A stretch of 64,000 nucleotides of DNA from UBA3305 sp002373555 (GTDB lineage: Bacteria > Bacillota > Clostridia > Lachnospirales > Lachnospiraceae): NCBI GenBank assembly GCA_946612455.1, contig CAMOER010000001.1:104087-168086 (forward strand), written 5' to 3'. Below are positions 36,571-45,237 of the stretch, one piece after another. The translations under genes and the position numbers were made by a program. The notes under the pieces are model-generated. The model was not told the DNA's origin. It was given only the letters and a program-made list of their open reading frames with translations, and did not search any database. Positions within the stretch are counted from its first letter, which is position 1; each line of letters opens with the position of its first letter.

Positions 36571-36771
36571 CGAAATAGTCATACTTTTTTGCCATACATA
36601 AAATAAGATTTGAATATTATTTCACTGTTGTAGAATAAATTCAGTTTGTACGCTGTTTTTGGTGGGTTTATCAAATTGTTGAAATGAATTTCATCAGTGC
36701 GAAAATGAATGGCAGAATATGCTCATAAATCAGGCTTTGAAATATCTGGCCATGAAATAATAAGAAAAGAA
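36571..36771. other. AT-rich spacer with no supported gene
   Basis: Between the V-ATPase promoter and the hisS terminator. It has no frame with a ribosome site. The only structure noticed is the small palindrome TGAAATGAATTTCA at 36680-36693. Confidence 0.5.
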
Positions 36772-36819
36772 AGATCCCGTTTTCCGGTCTGCGGACCGGA
36801 AAACGGGATCTGTTTTCTT
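36772..36819. terminator. Strong terminator of hisS
   Basis: A perfect 18-base stem (36772-36789 with 36794-36811) and a 4-base loop. T-rich tails follow on the minus strand (36763-36771) and the plus strand. It serves the galM-hisS transcript. Confidence 0.9.
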
Positions 36820-36828
36820 TTTCCTGTA

Positions 36829-38073
36829 TCAGCGGTTGAAAAACTCCTTAAACTCCGTATATCCTTCCTTCGCAAGCTGTTCCTTCTGGAACTTTTTGTT
36901 CTTGTTCATGACCGAAACAAGTACGCGCTTTCCGCCCTCTCTGAGTTCCTGCGCTTCCTTCATGATCTCCGTCATGCGCTCCGCGGGCATATTCTTCTCG
37001 ATCAGGAACGCGGCCGCGCCTTCTTCGCCGGGCACTTTGAAGCCCTGTTCCATCAGGATCGTGATAATGCGCTCGAAACCGATGGAGAAACCGACTGCCG
37101 GCGTTTCGATATTTGTGAACTTCCCGACCATCTTATCATATCTGCCGCCGCCTCCGCAGGAAGCGTTCAGACCGTCGATCTGGATCTCGAAAATGGTGCC
37201 GGTGTAGTAGCTCATGCCGCGGACAAGCGTGGGATCGAATTTCAGCCTGAAGCCGGTCGAGAGATCCCCTACGCTGTTCATGATGAACGACAGGCTCTCC
37301 GCTGCGTCATCGATATGCCCGGCCAGGGTCTCTTTCAGATACCCCACCTGGTCTTCCCTTGTTTCCAGCTCGGCAAACAGTGTTCCGAGCTTTTCGATCG
37401 CGGCTGCTTCAAAGCCGAGCTCCGTGAGCCCCTCCTTCACGCCGTCCATGCCGATCTTGTCCATCTTGTCCAGCTCGACAAAGACCTGGTCATAGGATTC
37501 CTCCGGGAAACCGCACCAGGCCGCCATGCCCTTCAGGATCCGTCTGTCATTGATAATGACGGTAAATCCGTCAAATCCGATTCTGGAAAGCAGCTTTGTC
37601 GTTGCGAGGATCAGCTCGATCTCTGCGATATTGGAGGGTTCGCCCAGGATGTCGATATCGCACTGATAGAACTGACGGAAACGTCCCCGCTGCGGTCTGT
37701 CCGCACGGAAGACCGGTCCGATCTGCAGCGCCTTGAAGGGCTTGGGCAGATCATTCATGTGATTGGAATAATATCTGACAAGCGGAACGGTCAGATCGTA
37801 GCGAAGGCCGGAATCGGAAAGATCATTGTCCGTCTTTGCTTCTTCGATCTTCAGCTTCTCGCCTCTTTTCAGGATCTTGAAAATCAGCTTCTCATTGTCG
37901 CCGCCCTGCTTGCTGGTCAGGTTCGCAAGATGCTCCACGACGGGCGTTTCCATGGGGGTGAAGCCGAATTCTCTGTAGGTCTTCTTGATCAGGTCGATCA
38001 GGTAGTCCCTGATCTTCATCTCGTCGGGCATGATGTCCTTCATGCCGTTCACGGGTTTCTTGGATAATGCCAT
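36829..38073 (-). CDS. hisS: Histidyl-tRNA synthetase
   Basis: A 414-residue class II synthetase. Motif 2 reads FRADRPQRGRFRQFYQCD, the HisRS-specific loops are LVRGMSYYTGTIFE and GGGGRYDKMV, and motif 3 is GFSIGFERI. A short anticodon-binding domain follows. It lies 15 bases after galM; the usual partner aspS is not adjacent, and no T-box leader is present. Confidence 0.96.
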   Translation of the reverse strand: MALSKKPVNGMKDIMPDEMKIRDYLIDLIKKTYREFGFTPMETPVVEHLANLTSKQGGDNEKLIFKILKRGEKLKIEEAKTDNDLSDSGLRYDLTVPLVRYYSNHMNDLPKPFKALQIGPVFRADRPQRGRFRQFYQCDIDILGEPSNIAEIELILATTKLLSRIGFDGFTVIINDRRILKGMAAWCGFPEESYDQVFVELDKMDKIGMDGVKEGLTELGFEAAAIEKLGTLFAELETREDQVGYLKETLAGHIDDAAESLSFIMNSVGDLSTGFRLKFDPTLVRGMSYYTGTIFEIQIDGLNASCGGGGRYDKMVGKFTNIETPAVGFSIGFERIITILMEQGFKVPGEEGAAAFLIEKNMPAERMTEIMKEAQELREGGKRVLVSVMNKNKKFQKEQLAKEGYTEFKEFFNR

Positions 38074-38088
38074 TGGTGCTCCTTTCGC

Positions 38089-39075
38089 TCAGATCACGGA
38101 AAATCTGTAGATCGTTCTCGTTTTATATTCTTCGCCCGCTTTCAGTACCGCCGTAGGGAAGTTCTCATGGTGCGGCGCATCCGGGAAGACCTGCGTCTCC
38201 AGGCAGAATGCATCCTGCTTCTGATAGACCGCGCCGCCTTTGCCGACCGGCGTATTGCCCAGGAAATTGCCGGTATAGAACTGGATGCCGGGCAGATCCG
38301 TGAAGACCTCGACCCTGATGCCGGTCTTTTCCGAACAGACTTCAGCGGCTTTCTTCATGGTACCGTCATAGTCATTGATCACGAAATTGAAGTCATAGCC
38401 GCCGGCGTTCTGCATCATCTCAAAATCATCGTCAATACCGTCACCGATCCTTGTCAGCTCCCGGAGATCCAGCGGCGTGCCCTCTACGGAAGCGATCACG
38501 CCGGTCGGAATGAGCTCCGCATCCGCATCTGTATAATGATCCGCATACAGTTTTACATAATGATCCCGGATAGTGCCGCCGTCATGGCCGTTCAGATTGA
38601 AATAGGAATGGTTGGTCAGATTGCAGAGCGTATCCGCATCCGATACGGCATGATAATCAATGATGAGCGAATCCTCCGTCAGCGTGTAAGTGACTTTTAC
38701 GGTCAGATTCCCGGGATAGTTCTCCTGCCCGTCCGGGCTGACGAGCTTCAGGGTGACGGAATCATCCGTCAGGGAAACGGTCTCCCACTCCTGTCTGTCA
38801 AATCCGCCGGGGCCGCCGTGCAGATGGTTCCTGCCGTCGTTCGCGGTCAGTTCATACGTCTTCCCGTTCAGAATAAAGGAAGCACCGCCGATCCGGTTCC
38901 CGAATCTGCCGATGATGGCGCCGAAATGGTCGCCATGGTCTTCATAGTCTTTGATCCTGTCGAATCCGAGTACGACGTCCACGGGATTTCCGTCCCGGTC
39001 AGGAACGATGAGCGTTCTGACGGCGCCGCCGTAGTTTAAGATCTCACTTGACATGTTTCCTTTGCTGATCTTCAT
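38089..39075 (-). CDS. galM: Aldose 1-epimerase (galactose mutarotase)
   Basis: A 328-residue beta-sandwich enzyme interconverting alpha and beta anomers of hexoses. The catalytic pair is visible: His in LTNHSYFNLNG and Glu in CLETQVFPD, with the substrate-binding His in NHLHGGPGGFD. Upstream gene of a two-gene galM-hisS unit with a promoter in the hemZ end. Confidence 0.94.
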   Translation of the reverse strand: MKISKGNMSSEILNYGGAVRTLIVPDRDGNPVDVVLGFDRIKDYEDHGDHFGAIIGRFGNRIGGASFILNGKTYELTANDGRNHLHGGPGGFDRQEWETVSLTDDSVTLKLVSPDGQENYPGNLTVKVTYTLTEDSLIIDYHAVSDADTLCNLTNHSYFNLNGHDGGTIRDHYVKLYADHYTDADAELIPTGVIASVEGTPLDLRELTRIGDGIDDDFEMMQNAGGYDFNFVINDYDGTMKKAAEVCSEKTGIRVEVFTDLPGIQFYTGNFLGNTPVGKGGAVYQKQDAFCLETQVFPDAPHHENFPTAVLKAGEEYKTRTIYRFSVI

Positions 39076-39138
39076 GACAGTTCTCCTTCTGTAATTCAGT
39101 TTCTTTCTGATTAATCAAAGACAGCCGCTTTAAATTAC

Positions 39139-39167
39139 AGTTTAGCTTACAATGACCTTTCCGTCAA
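39139..39167 (-). promoter_or_regulatory. Promoter of galM-hisS
   Basis: TTGACG (39162-39167), 17 bases, TAAACT (39139-39144) on the minus strand. The -35 overlaps the hemZ stop codon. Confidence 0.6.
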
Positions 39168-40552
39168 TCTTCACCGCCGAAAAGCCGTCTTTTCCGTTCG
39201 TTCATCTCGTCGATCCGTTCCAGATACTGGGCGATGTCCTTCACATTCTCGCACCGTTCGATCCTTCCGTCCGGGAAGACCCCCTTGCTGACCGTGCCGG
39301 CGCCGATCGCGCAGATGGTCTGCACCTCTTCCATGATCAGGATATTGTAGATGCCTTCGGCGCCGGGCCTGCAGTACCCGACATTTTCCAGATTTCCGGC
39401 CATGTTCTTCTGCCGGTAAAGGTAATACGGCGCCATGCCGAGATCGGCTGCCGCCGCCGCGGCAATGCGCATCATTTCCTCGGATTCCTCCTGCGTGCCG
39501 CCGGCGACAACGGTGCCTTCCGCCTCCATCTTCAGGCGGGAAGCCCGCTTCACGGCCAGCGAATGCACGGTCAGGGAATCGGGAGACAACGCCCGGATCT
39601 TTTCAAACGTATCTCTGACATCCTCCACGGTTTCCCCGGGAAGCCCGAGGATCGTATCCATATTGATATTGGAGAACCCCATGCTTCTTGCCAGTTCATA
39701 GGCGGAAAGCAGATCCGCGACCGTATGCCTGCGTCCGATCCGCCGCAGCGTCTCATCCTGCATGGTCTGCGGATTGATGGAAATGCGCGTGACAGGATGC
39801 GCCTTCAGCACCTGCAGCTTCTCCGCCGTGATCGAATCCGGCCGGCCGCCCTCGACCGTCCATTCCAGCAGCCCGCTGACATCAAAATGCCTCTCCAGGT
39901 CCGTCAGCAGTCGCTCCAGCTGCTGCGGGGAAAGGCTTGTGGGCGTCCCGCCGCCGACATAGATCGTCTGCAGCTTCTTCCCGGCCATCAGTCGGCGTAC
40001 CGTCTCCATCTCGGTTTCCAGCTTGTCCAGATACTCGTCCGCTCTTGCGGCCCATTTGCCGATCGGATACGATGTGAACGAGCAGTACAGGCAGGTCGTC
40101 GGACAGAAAGGGATCCCGACATACAGGCTGTATCCGTCATCATAATCGAGATCCGCGAGGATCCGGTCTTCGTAGACCGCGATCTCCGCAGCCAGATGCG
40201 CCTTCTCCCTGCTGACCATATGCTCCTGCATCATGCGCGCGGTGATCTCTTCCGGCACAGCGCCTTCATGCAGCATGGCGGAGGCCAGCTTCACGGGACG
40301 GATCCCGGTGAGCGCGCCCCACGGCAGTTCCTTTCCCGTCAGTTCGGAAAGCATGTGGTAGGACTTTTCCTTGATCTCATTTTTCCTGTCGAGCTTCCTT
40401 TCGCAATCCGATCCCGGAAATGCAAAATAATGATCGAATCCGTCCTTTTCCTCCGGTCTGTACACGATCTCCGCGCCCGGGAAAAACGCCATCAGAAGGC
40501 CTCTGATGTCATATTCGAACTCGTCCTGATGCAGTTCAAAACCGATCCTCAT
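39164..40552 (-). CDS. hemZ: Oxygen-independent coproporphyrinogen III oxidase-like HemZ (radical SAM)
   Basis: 462 residues. After a HemZ-type N-terminal domain (to about 150) comes the radical SAM core with CPTTCLYCSF (the 4Fe-4S/SAM Cys triad), the SAM-binding GGGTPTSLS, and DTILGLPGET. HemZ is the clostridial/bacillar version of the enzyme that decarboxylates coproporphyrinogen; several relatives act instead as haem chaperones, so the activity is inferred. AGGAG precedes the ATG. It starts six bases after the HTH gene and is probably co-transcribed. Confidence 0.9.
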   Translation of the reverse strand: MRIGFELHQDEFEYDIRGLLMAFFPGAEIVYRPEEKDGFDHYFAFPGSDCERKLDRKNEIKEKSYHMLSELTGKELPWGALTGIRPVKLASAMLHEGAVPEEITARMMQEHMVSREKAHLAAEIAVYEDRILADLDYDDGYSLYVGIPFCPTTCLYCSFTSYPIGKWAARADEYLDKLETEMETVRRLMAGKKLQTIYVGGGTPTSLSPQQLERLLTDLERHFDVSGLLEWTVEGGRPDSITAEKLQVLKAHPVTRISINPQTMQDETLRRIGRRHTVADLLSAYELARSMGFSNINMDTILGLPGETVEDVRDTFEKIRALSPDSLTVHSLAVKRASRLKMEAEGTVVAGGTQEESEEMMRIAAAAAADLGMAPYYLYRQKNMAGNLENVGYCRPGAEGIYNILIMEEVQTICAIGAGTVSKGVFPDGRIERCENVKDIAQYLERIDEMNERKRRLFGGED

Positions 40553-40558
40553 ACCGAT

Positions 40559-41101
40559 CTACTCCTGTTTTCCGTAAATGATCCCCGGCTCGGCCGCTGC
40601 GGGCGTATCCGCTGACAGTTCCATCCGCTCGACTGCAGCCCGGATATGCGCAATGGCGCGCTTTCTGGCGTCCGCGAGCGTCCGTCTGGAAACGGAAAGC
40701 CTTTCTGCCGCCGCCTTCCAGGGAATCTTTTCTTCGTAAAGCGTGCGCATGACCATATATTCGTCCGCCGGCAGCGAAAGATAGGCCAGACGGATCTCCT
40801 GCAGACGGGCGAGCCGTTCCTCCTGCCCTGCCAGCGCATGCAGGAATTCCTGCCGGAACCTTCGGTATTCCCGCTCCTTCTTCTCCACGATGCGGTTGAC
40901 CGGATCCGTCCTTTCCTGCCCGGACAGACGGATCTCTTCCGCGCCCCCGTCATACCAGGAGAGATATTCGTAAACGGATTCCTGCAGCTTTGCAAGCTCC
41001 TGCTGCAGCGCACTGATCTTCTCCCGGATCATCATGGCCTCGCCTTCATGATCCGCGACTGCATTCTGTATTTCCTCATCGGATAAATGTAAGTTCTTCA
41101 T
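40559..41101 (-). CDS. Sigma-70 region 4-like HTH protein
   Basis: 180 residues if started at the ATG at 41099-41101 (MKNLHLSDEE). A coiled-coil-rich first half (about 5-110, heavy in Glu, Arg and Gln) is followed by a helix-turn-helix, IPWKAAAERLSVSRRTLADA, of the sigma region 4/DUF1492 kind often seen in phage-like and clostridial genes. No region 2 is present, so it is not a complete sigma factor. No good ribosome site is at this ATG, so the start is uncertain. Directly upstream of hemZ. Confidence 0.65.
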   Translation of the reverse strand: MKNLHLSDEEIQNAVADHEGEAMMIREKISALQQELAKLQESVYEYLSWYDGGAEEIRLSGQERTDPVNRIVEKKEREYRRFRQEFLHALAGQEERLARLQEIRLAYLSLPADEYMVMRTLYEEKIPWKAAAERLSVSRRTLADARKRAIAHIRAAVERMELSADTPAAAEPGIIYGKQE

Positions 41102-41177
41102 CCTTTGATGGTAACGCAGGATCCGTCCTTTGTCATGCAACGATGGGGGACAAATCTGTCCCTTCTGCAGTAAAATA

Positions 41178-41210
41178 GGAAAAAAGGACGCGGGAACCAT
41201 CCGCGTCCTT
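41178..41210 (-). terminator. Terminator of the relA-MBL transcript
   Basis: Stem AAGGACGCGG/CCGCGTCCTT (41184-41193 and 41201-41210) with a T run following on the minus strand. Confidence 0.85.
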
Positions 41211-41220
41211 AAATGTCTTG

Positions 41221-41853
41221 TCAGAATACAGCCGGATTGTAGGTACGCTCATGTCCGATGCTTGTCATATCCATATGTCCGGGATATACATAGACATCCT
41301 CCGGAAGCTCCAAAAGTCTTGCTATCGAGCGGAAGATCGCCGCTTCGCTTCCGGTCTGCAGATCCGTCCTGCCGTAGGATTCCAGGAATAATGTATCGCC
41401 CGAGATCAGTACGCCCTGCTCTTCAAAATAGTAGCAGCAGCTTCCGGCGGTATGTCCGGGCGTATGCAGTACCTGAATATCGAATCCGGCGATATGCAGC
41501 ATCTCATTATCCTTTACCCATACATCCGCAGTCGTTGTATAGGCCGATGCCCATGCTGCCGACCGGTTCGCCCAGGAATCCTCCATGAGCGGTTTTTCAT
41601 CGATATACGCATATACTTTGACATCCGGCCATGCTTTTTTCAGATCATTCACCGCAAATATATGGTCAAAATGTCCGTGCGTCAGCAGGATCGCCGCCGG
41701 TTTCAGACCGCGCAGCCGGAACTGTTCTTCGATATACGGCGCATTGTCCGCCGGATCCACCAGGATCGTTTCCTTTGTCTCCTTATTGATCAGGAAATAG
41801 ACATTCGTTCCGATCATGCCCAGTACGCGGTATTGTATTTCAAGTTCTGCCAT
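41221..41853 (-). CDS. MBL-fold metallo-hydrolase, glyoxalase II-like
   Basis: 210 residues. It has the metal-binding motif THGHFDH (HxHxDH), then HTPGHTAGS, SGDTLF and the final VYPGHMDMT His, which together bind two metal ions. Close relatives hydrolyse S-lactoylglutathione or other thioesters; the substrate here is unknown. The ATG has GAGGAG upstream and lies ten bases after relA, an arrangement frequent in clostridia. Confidence 0.9.
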   Translation of the reverse strand: MAELEIQYRVLGMIGTNVYFLINKETKETILVDPADNAPYIEEQFRLRGLKPAAILLTHGHFDHIFAVNDLKKAWPDVKVYAYIDEKPLMEDSWANRSAAWASAYTTTADVWVKDNEMLHIAGFDIQVLHTPGHTAGSCCYYFEEQGVLISGDTLFLESYGRTDLQTGSEAAIFRSIARLLELPEDVYVYPGHMDMTSIGHERTYNPAVF

Positions 41854-41863
41854 AACAGTCTCC

Positions 41864-44152
41864 TCAGCCCGAATTTCTCTGGATATCGATCACGCCTTCG
41901 ATCTGTCTGAGCTTGCCGATGATGGCATTGATCTCATTCACGCCTGTTGTCATGAATTCGATGGTCACGGATGCGACCTCCTGCTTGCTCACTCTGGTAT
42001 TGAGCGATTTGATATCCACTTCCGCCTCAGCCAGTACCCTGGATACATCCACGATCAGGCCGATCCGGTTATTGGCGAATACAGTGATCGCCGTCTTGTA
42101 TCTGTCGGATTTCGCGCCGTCATCCTGCCATTCGGCTTCGATCAGCCTGCTGCGCTCGTTTTCCGGCAGGTTCAGGACATTGATGCAGTCCGTTCTGTGG
42201 ATCGAGATGCCTCTGCCTCTGGTCACGAAGCCCACGATCTCGTCGCCCGGGATGGGATTGCAGCAATGCGAGAAATGCACCGCCAGATCATCCAGTCCCT
42301 CCACGACAATGCCGTTCTTGCTCTTCACGAGCTCCGGCTTGTGATCGGGATTGTCCGTGACGGTATGCATGACTTCTTCATCCGTCAGGTGCTGCTTGTC
42401 GTCCTTCTTCTTCTCCTCGATCAGACGGTTGGCCACCTGGCCTTCCTTCAGGCCTCCGTGACCGATCGCAGCGAGGATGGCGTTCCATTCCTGGAAGCCG
42501 TACTTCTTCAGGATCTTCTCTATGTATTCCGGCTTGGTCAGGTCTGCGACCTGATAGCCCTTGCCTTTCACGTAATGATCGAACAGTTCACGGCCGCGGA
42601 TGATATTGTCTTCCTTATTCTGGGCCTTGAACCACTGGTTGATCTTGTTTTTCGCCTGTGTACTCTTGACGATCGCAAGCCAGTCACGGCTGGGGCCCTT
42701 CGAGTTCTGGGACGTGATGATCTCGATCCTGTCGCCGTTCTGGATCTCATAGTTGATCGGTACCAGCTTGTCATTGACCCGCGCGCCGACCATCTTGTTG
42801 CCGACAGCGCTGTGAATGCTGTAAGCAAAATCCACCGGCGTGGAACCCTTCGGCAGATTCTTCACTTCGCCGTTCGGCGTGAAGCAGTAGACATTCTCCG
42901 AGAACAGGTTCAGATCGCTCTTGACGGACGATAGGAATTCCGTATTGTCGGAAAGCTCCCGCTGCCATTCCAGGATCTGCCGGAGCCAGGAAAGCTTCTC
43001 TTCTTCTCCGGAAAGGTTCGTCTCGGAAGACTTTCCTTCCTTGTATTTCCAGTGCGCGGCAATACCGTATTCCGCCATCTTGTGCATCTCGTAGGTCCGG
43101 ATCTGGATCTCGAACGGGATGCCGTTCTTCGCGATCAGCGTGGTATGCAGCGACTGGTAACGGTTCAGCTTCGGCATCGCGATATAATCCTTGAAACGTC
43201 CGGGCATGGGCGTATACATATCATGGATGATGCCGAGGACCGCATAACATTCCGGCACGGTCTTCACGAGAACACGCACCGCAAAAAGATCATAGATCTG
43301 GTCCAGCGTCTTTTTCTGGACCGTCATTTTCTTATAGACGGAGAAGTAATGCTTGACTCTGCCGTAAACCTCTGCTTCGATGCCCGCTTTCTCCAGATGT
43401 CCGCGGACTTCCCCGACGATCTGCTGGATATACTCTTCCCTGGCTTCCTTCTTCCGGTCGATATCCTCGACGAGCTTCTTGTAGTCATCGGGCTGCAGAT
43501 ATTTGAGCGCAAGGTTATCCAGCTCGACTTTCAGCTTGGAAATGCCGAGCCTGCTGGCCAGCGGAGCGAAGATCTCCAGCGTCTCTCTGGACTTCTCCTT
43601 CTGTTTTTCGGGCTTCATGTACTGCAGCGTGCGCATGTTGTGCAGACGGTCGGCCAGCTTGATGATGATCACGCGGATATCCTTGGCCATGGCCAGGAAC
43701 ATCTTCCGGAGATTCTCCGCCTGGATCTCGTTCCGGTCGCTCGTCCAGTTGATCCGGGTCAGCTTTGTGACGCCGTCGACCAGGATCGCCACATCGCCAC
43801 CGAACTGCTCGCTGACCTCATCCAGCGTCATGTCGGTGTCTTCCACGACATCGTGCAGGATGCCGGCAATGATCGATTCCTTGTCCATTTCCAGCTCGGC
43901 CAGGATGATCGCCACCTTGAGCGGATGGATAATATAGGGTTCGCCGGATTTCCGGAGCTGCCCCTCATGATGCGCTTTCGCCGTCTTATATGCTTTTTCC
44001 ACAAGTGAAAGATCATCCGACGGATGATATTTCCTGATCGTGGCGATGAGCTCATCATACAGTTCTTCCGGTGTTTTCTGGTCGTCCTTGACCAGCGATT
44101 TCAGGTTGCAGTTGGTGACGGACGATCTGTCCATCAGATCCGTGTTTTCCAT
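41864..44152 (-). CDS. relA: Bifunctional (p)ppGpp synthetase/hydrolase, Rel
   Basis: 762 residues with all Rel domains: the HD hydrolase (H76, H100-D101, E104-D105 in HDVVEDTD), the synthetase with YQSLHTTLI, the TGS domain with VYCFTPNGEV, a helical/zinc-finger region with HFSHCCNPIPGD, and a C-terminal ACT domain. The intact HD motif indicates it both makes and degrades the alarmone. GGAGGTGATG precedes the ATG. Lies 34 bases after pfkA. Confidence 0.95.
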   Translation of the reverse strand: MENTDLMDRSSVTNCNLKSLVKDDQKTPEELYDELIATIRKYHPSDDLSLVEKAYKTAKAHHEGQLRKSGEPYIIHPLKVAIILAELEMDKESIIAGILHDVVEDTDMTLDEVSEQFGGDVAILVDGVTKLTRINWTSDRNEIQAENLRKMFLAMAKDIRVIIIKLADRLHNMRTLQYMKPEKQKEKSRETLEIFAPLASRLGISKLKVELDNLALKYLQPDDYKKLVEDIDRKKEAREEYIQQIVGEVRGHLEKAGIEAEVYGRVKHYFSVYKKMTVQKKTLDQIYDLFAVRVLVKTVPECYAVLGIIHDMYTPMPGRFKDYIAMPKLNRYQSLHTTLIAKNGIPFEIQIRTYEMHKMAEYGIAAHWKYKEGKSSETNLSGEEEKLSWLRQILEWQRELSDNTEFLSSVKSDLNLFSENVYCFTPNGEVKNLPKGSTPVDFAYSIHSAVGNKMVGARVNDKLVPINYEIQNGDRIEIITSQNSKGPSRDWLAIVKSTQAKNKINQWFKAQNKEDNIIRGRELFDHYVKGKGYQVADLTKPEYIEKILKKYGFQEWNAILAAIGHGGLKEGQVANRLIEEKKKDDKQHLTDEEVMHTVTDNPDHKPELVKSKNGIVVEGLDDLAVHFSHCCNPIPGDEIVGFVTRGRGISIHRTDCINVLNLPENERSRLIEAEWQDDGAKSDRYKTAITVFANNRIGLIVDVSRVLAEAEVDIKSLNTRVSKQEVASVTIEFMTTGVNEINAIIGKLRQIEGVIDIQRNSG

Positions 44153-44186
44153 GGGCTCATCACCTCCTTTCGGTATAAGATTTCAG

Positions 44187-45167
44187 TCAGTCAAAGCGGA
44201 CCAGCTCGTTGCCGACCGTCATAAAGTCGGGATGGATACTCTTCTTCATTTCCAGCGCTTCTTCGATATCATAATCAGTGAATACGCCGCCGGAATGGGC
44301 GATGATCCTGCCGGTCATGCCTTCGCTGAGCAGATGAACAGCCCGCGCGCCCATGATCGAAGCATAGACCCTGTCCTTACAGGTAGGCACGCCGCCTCTC
44401 TGCAGATAGCCCAGAATACAGGCCCTGGTCTCCAGACCGGTAGCCGCCTCGATCCGCTTTGCCATATCCATCGAATTGCCGATACCTTCGGCGTTGATGA
44501 TGATATGATGTTTCTTTCCGATCTTCCGGAGCTTGATGATCTGGTCGATCAGTTTCTTTTCATTATAGTCGTACATCTCGGGGATCAGGATGTTCTCCGC
44601 GCCGCAGGCAATGCCCGACCACAGCGCGATGTATCCCGCATGTCTTCCCATGACTTCGATGATACTGACTCTCTCATGGGAAGTGGAGGTATCTCTGATC
44701 TTATCGATCGCTTCCATTGCGGTATTGATCGCGGTATCAAAACCAATCGTATAGTCCGTGCTGGCGATATCCAGATCAATGGTGCCGGGGATTCCGATGA
44801 CCTTGACGCCGAGCCTTGCGAGCGCTCTGGCGCCGCGGTACGATCCGTCTCCGCCGATGACGACGAGTGCATCGATACCGTGCTTCTTCAGGATCTTGAC
44901 AGCCTTCTGCTGGCCTTCTTCATACATGAACTCCATGCATCTTGCGGTATAAAGGATGGTTCCGCCTCTGTTGATGATATCGGCCACGCTGCGGGTATTA
45001 AAATTCACGATATCTTCTTCCAGAAGTCCCGCATAGCCTCTGCGGATGCCTTTAACCTTAAACCCCGCCTTAATCGCGGAACGTGTGACAGCTCTGATCG
45101 CGGCATTCATGCCCGGAGCGTCTCCTCCGCTGGTCAGCACGCCGATGGTCTTGATTGTATCTGACAT
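44187..45167 (-). CDS. pfkA: 6-phosphofructokinase, ATP-type
   Basis: 326 residues of the group A phosphofructokinase family. GGDGS (105-109) has the Gly that favours ATP over pyrophosphate. The catalytic loop reads PGTIDLDI (D131 retained; Leu instead of the usual Asn after it, a change also common in clostridial enzymes as far as I recall). MGRHAGYIAL binds fructose 6-phosphate. AAGGGGGT precedes the ATG. Next to dnaE, a typical Firmicutes pairing. Confidence 0.95.
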   Translation of the reverse strand: MSDTIKTIGVLTSGGDAPGMNAAIRAVTRSAIKAGFKVKGIRRGYAGLLEEDIVNFNTRSVADIINRGGTILYTARCMEFMYEEGQQKAVKILKKHGIDALVVIGGDGSYRGARALARLGVKVIGIPGTIDLDIASTDYTIGFDTAINTAMEAIDKIRDTSTSHERVSIIEVMGRHAGYIALWSGIACGAENILIPEMYDYNEKKLIDQIIKLRKIGKKHHIIINAEGIGNSMDMAKRIEAATGLETRACILGYLQRGGVPTCKDRVYASIMGARAVHLLSEGMTGRIIAHSGGVFTDYDIEEALEMKKSIHPDFMTVGNELVRFD

Positions 45168-45237
45168 ATAGCAACCCCCTTGAGGATATTTGATAAAATC
45201 ATATTTCGTGCATATATGGATATTCCCGCACGATTGG

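Noticed and set aside
44187..45167. Inactive phosphofructokinase because of PGTIDLDI
   Set aside because: The catalytic Asp of the motif is retained, and the Leu in place of Asn appears to be a common clostridial variant.
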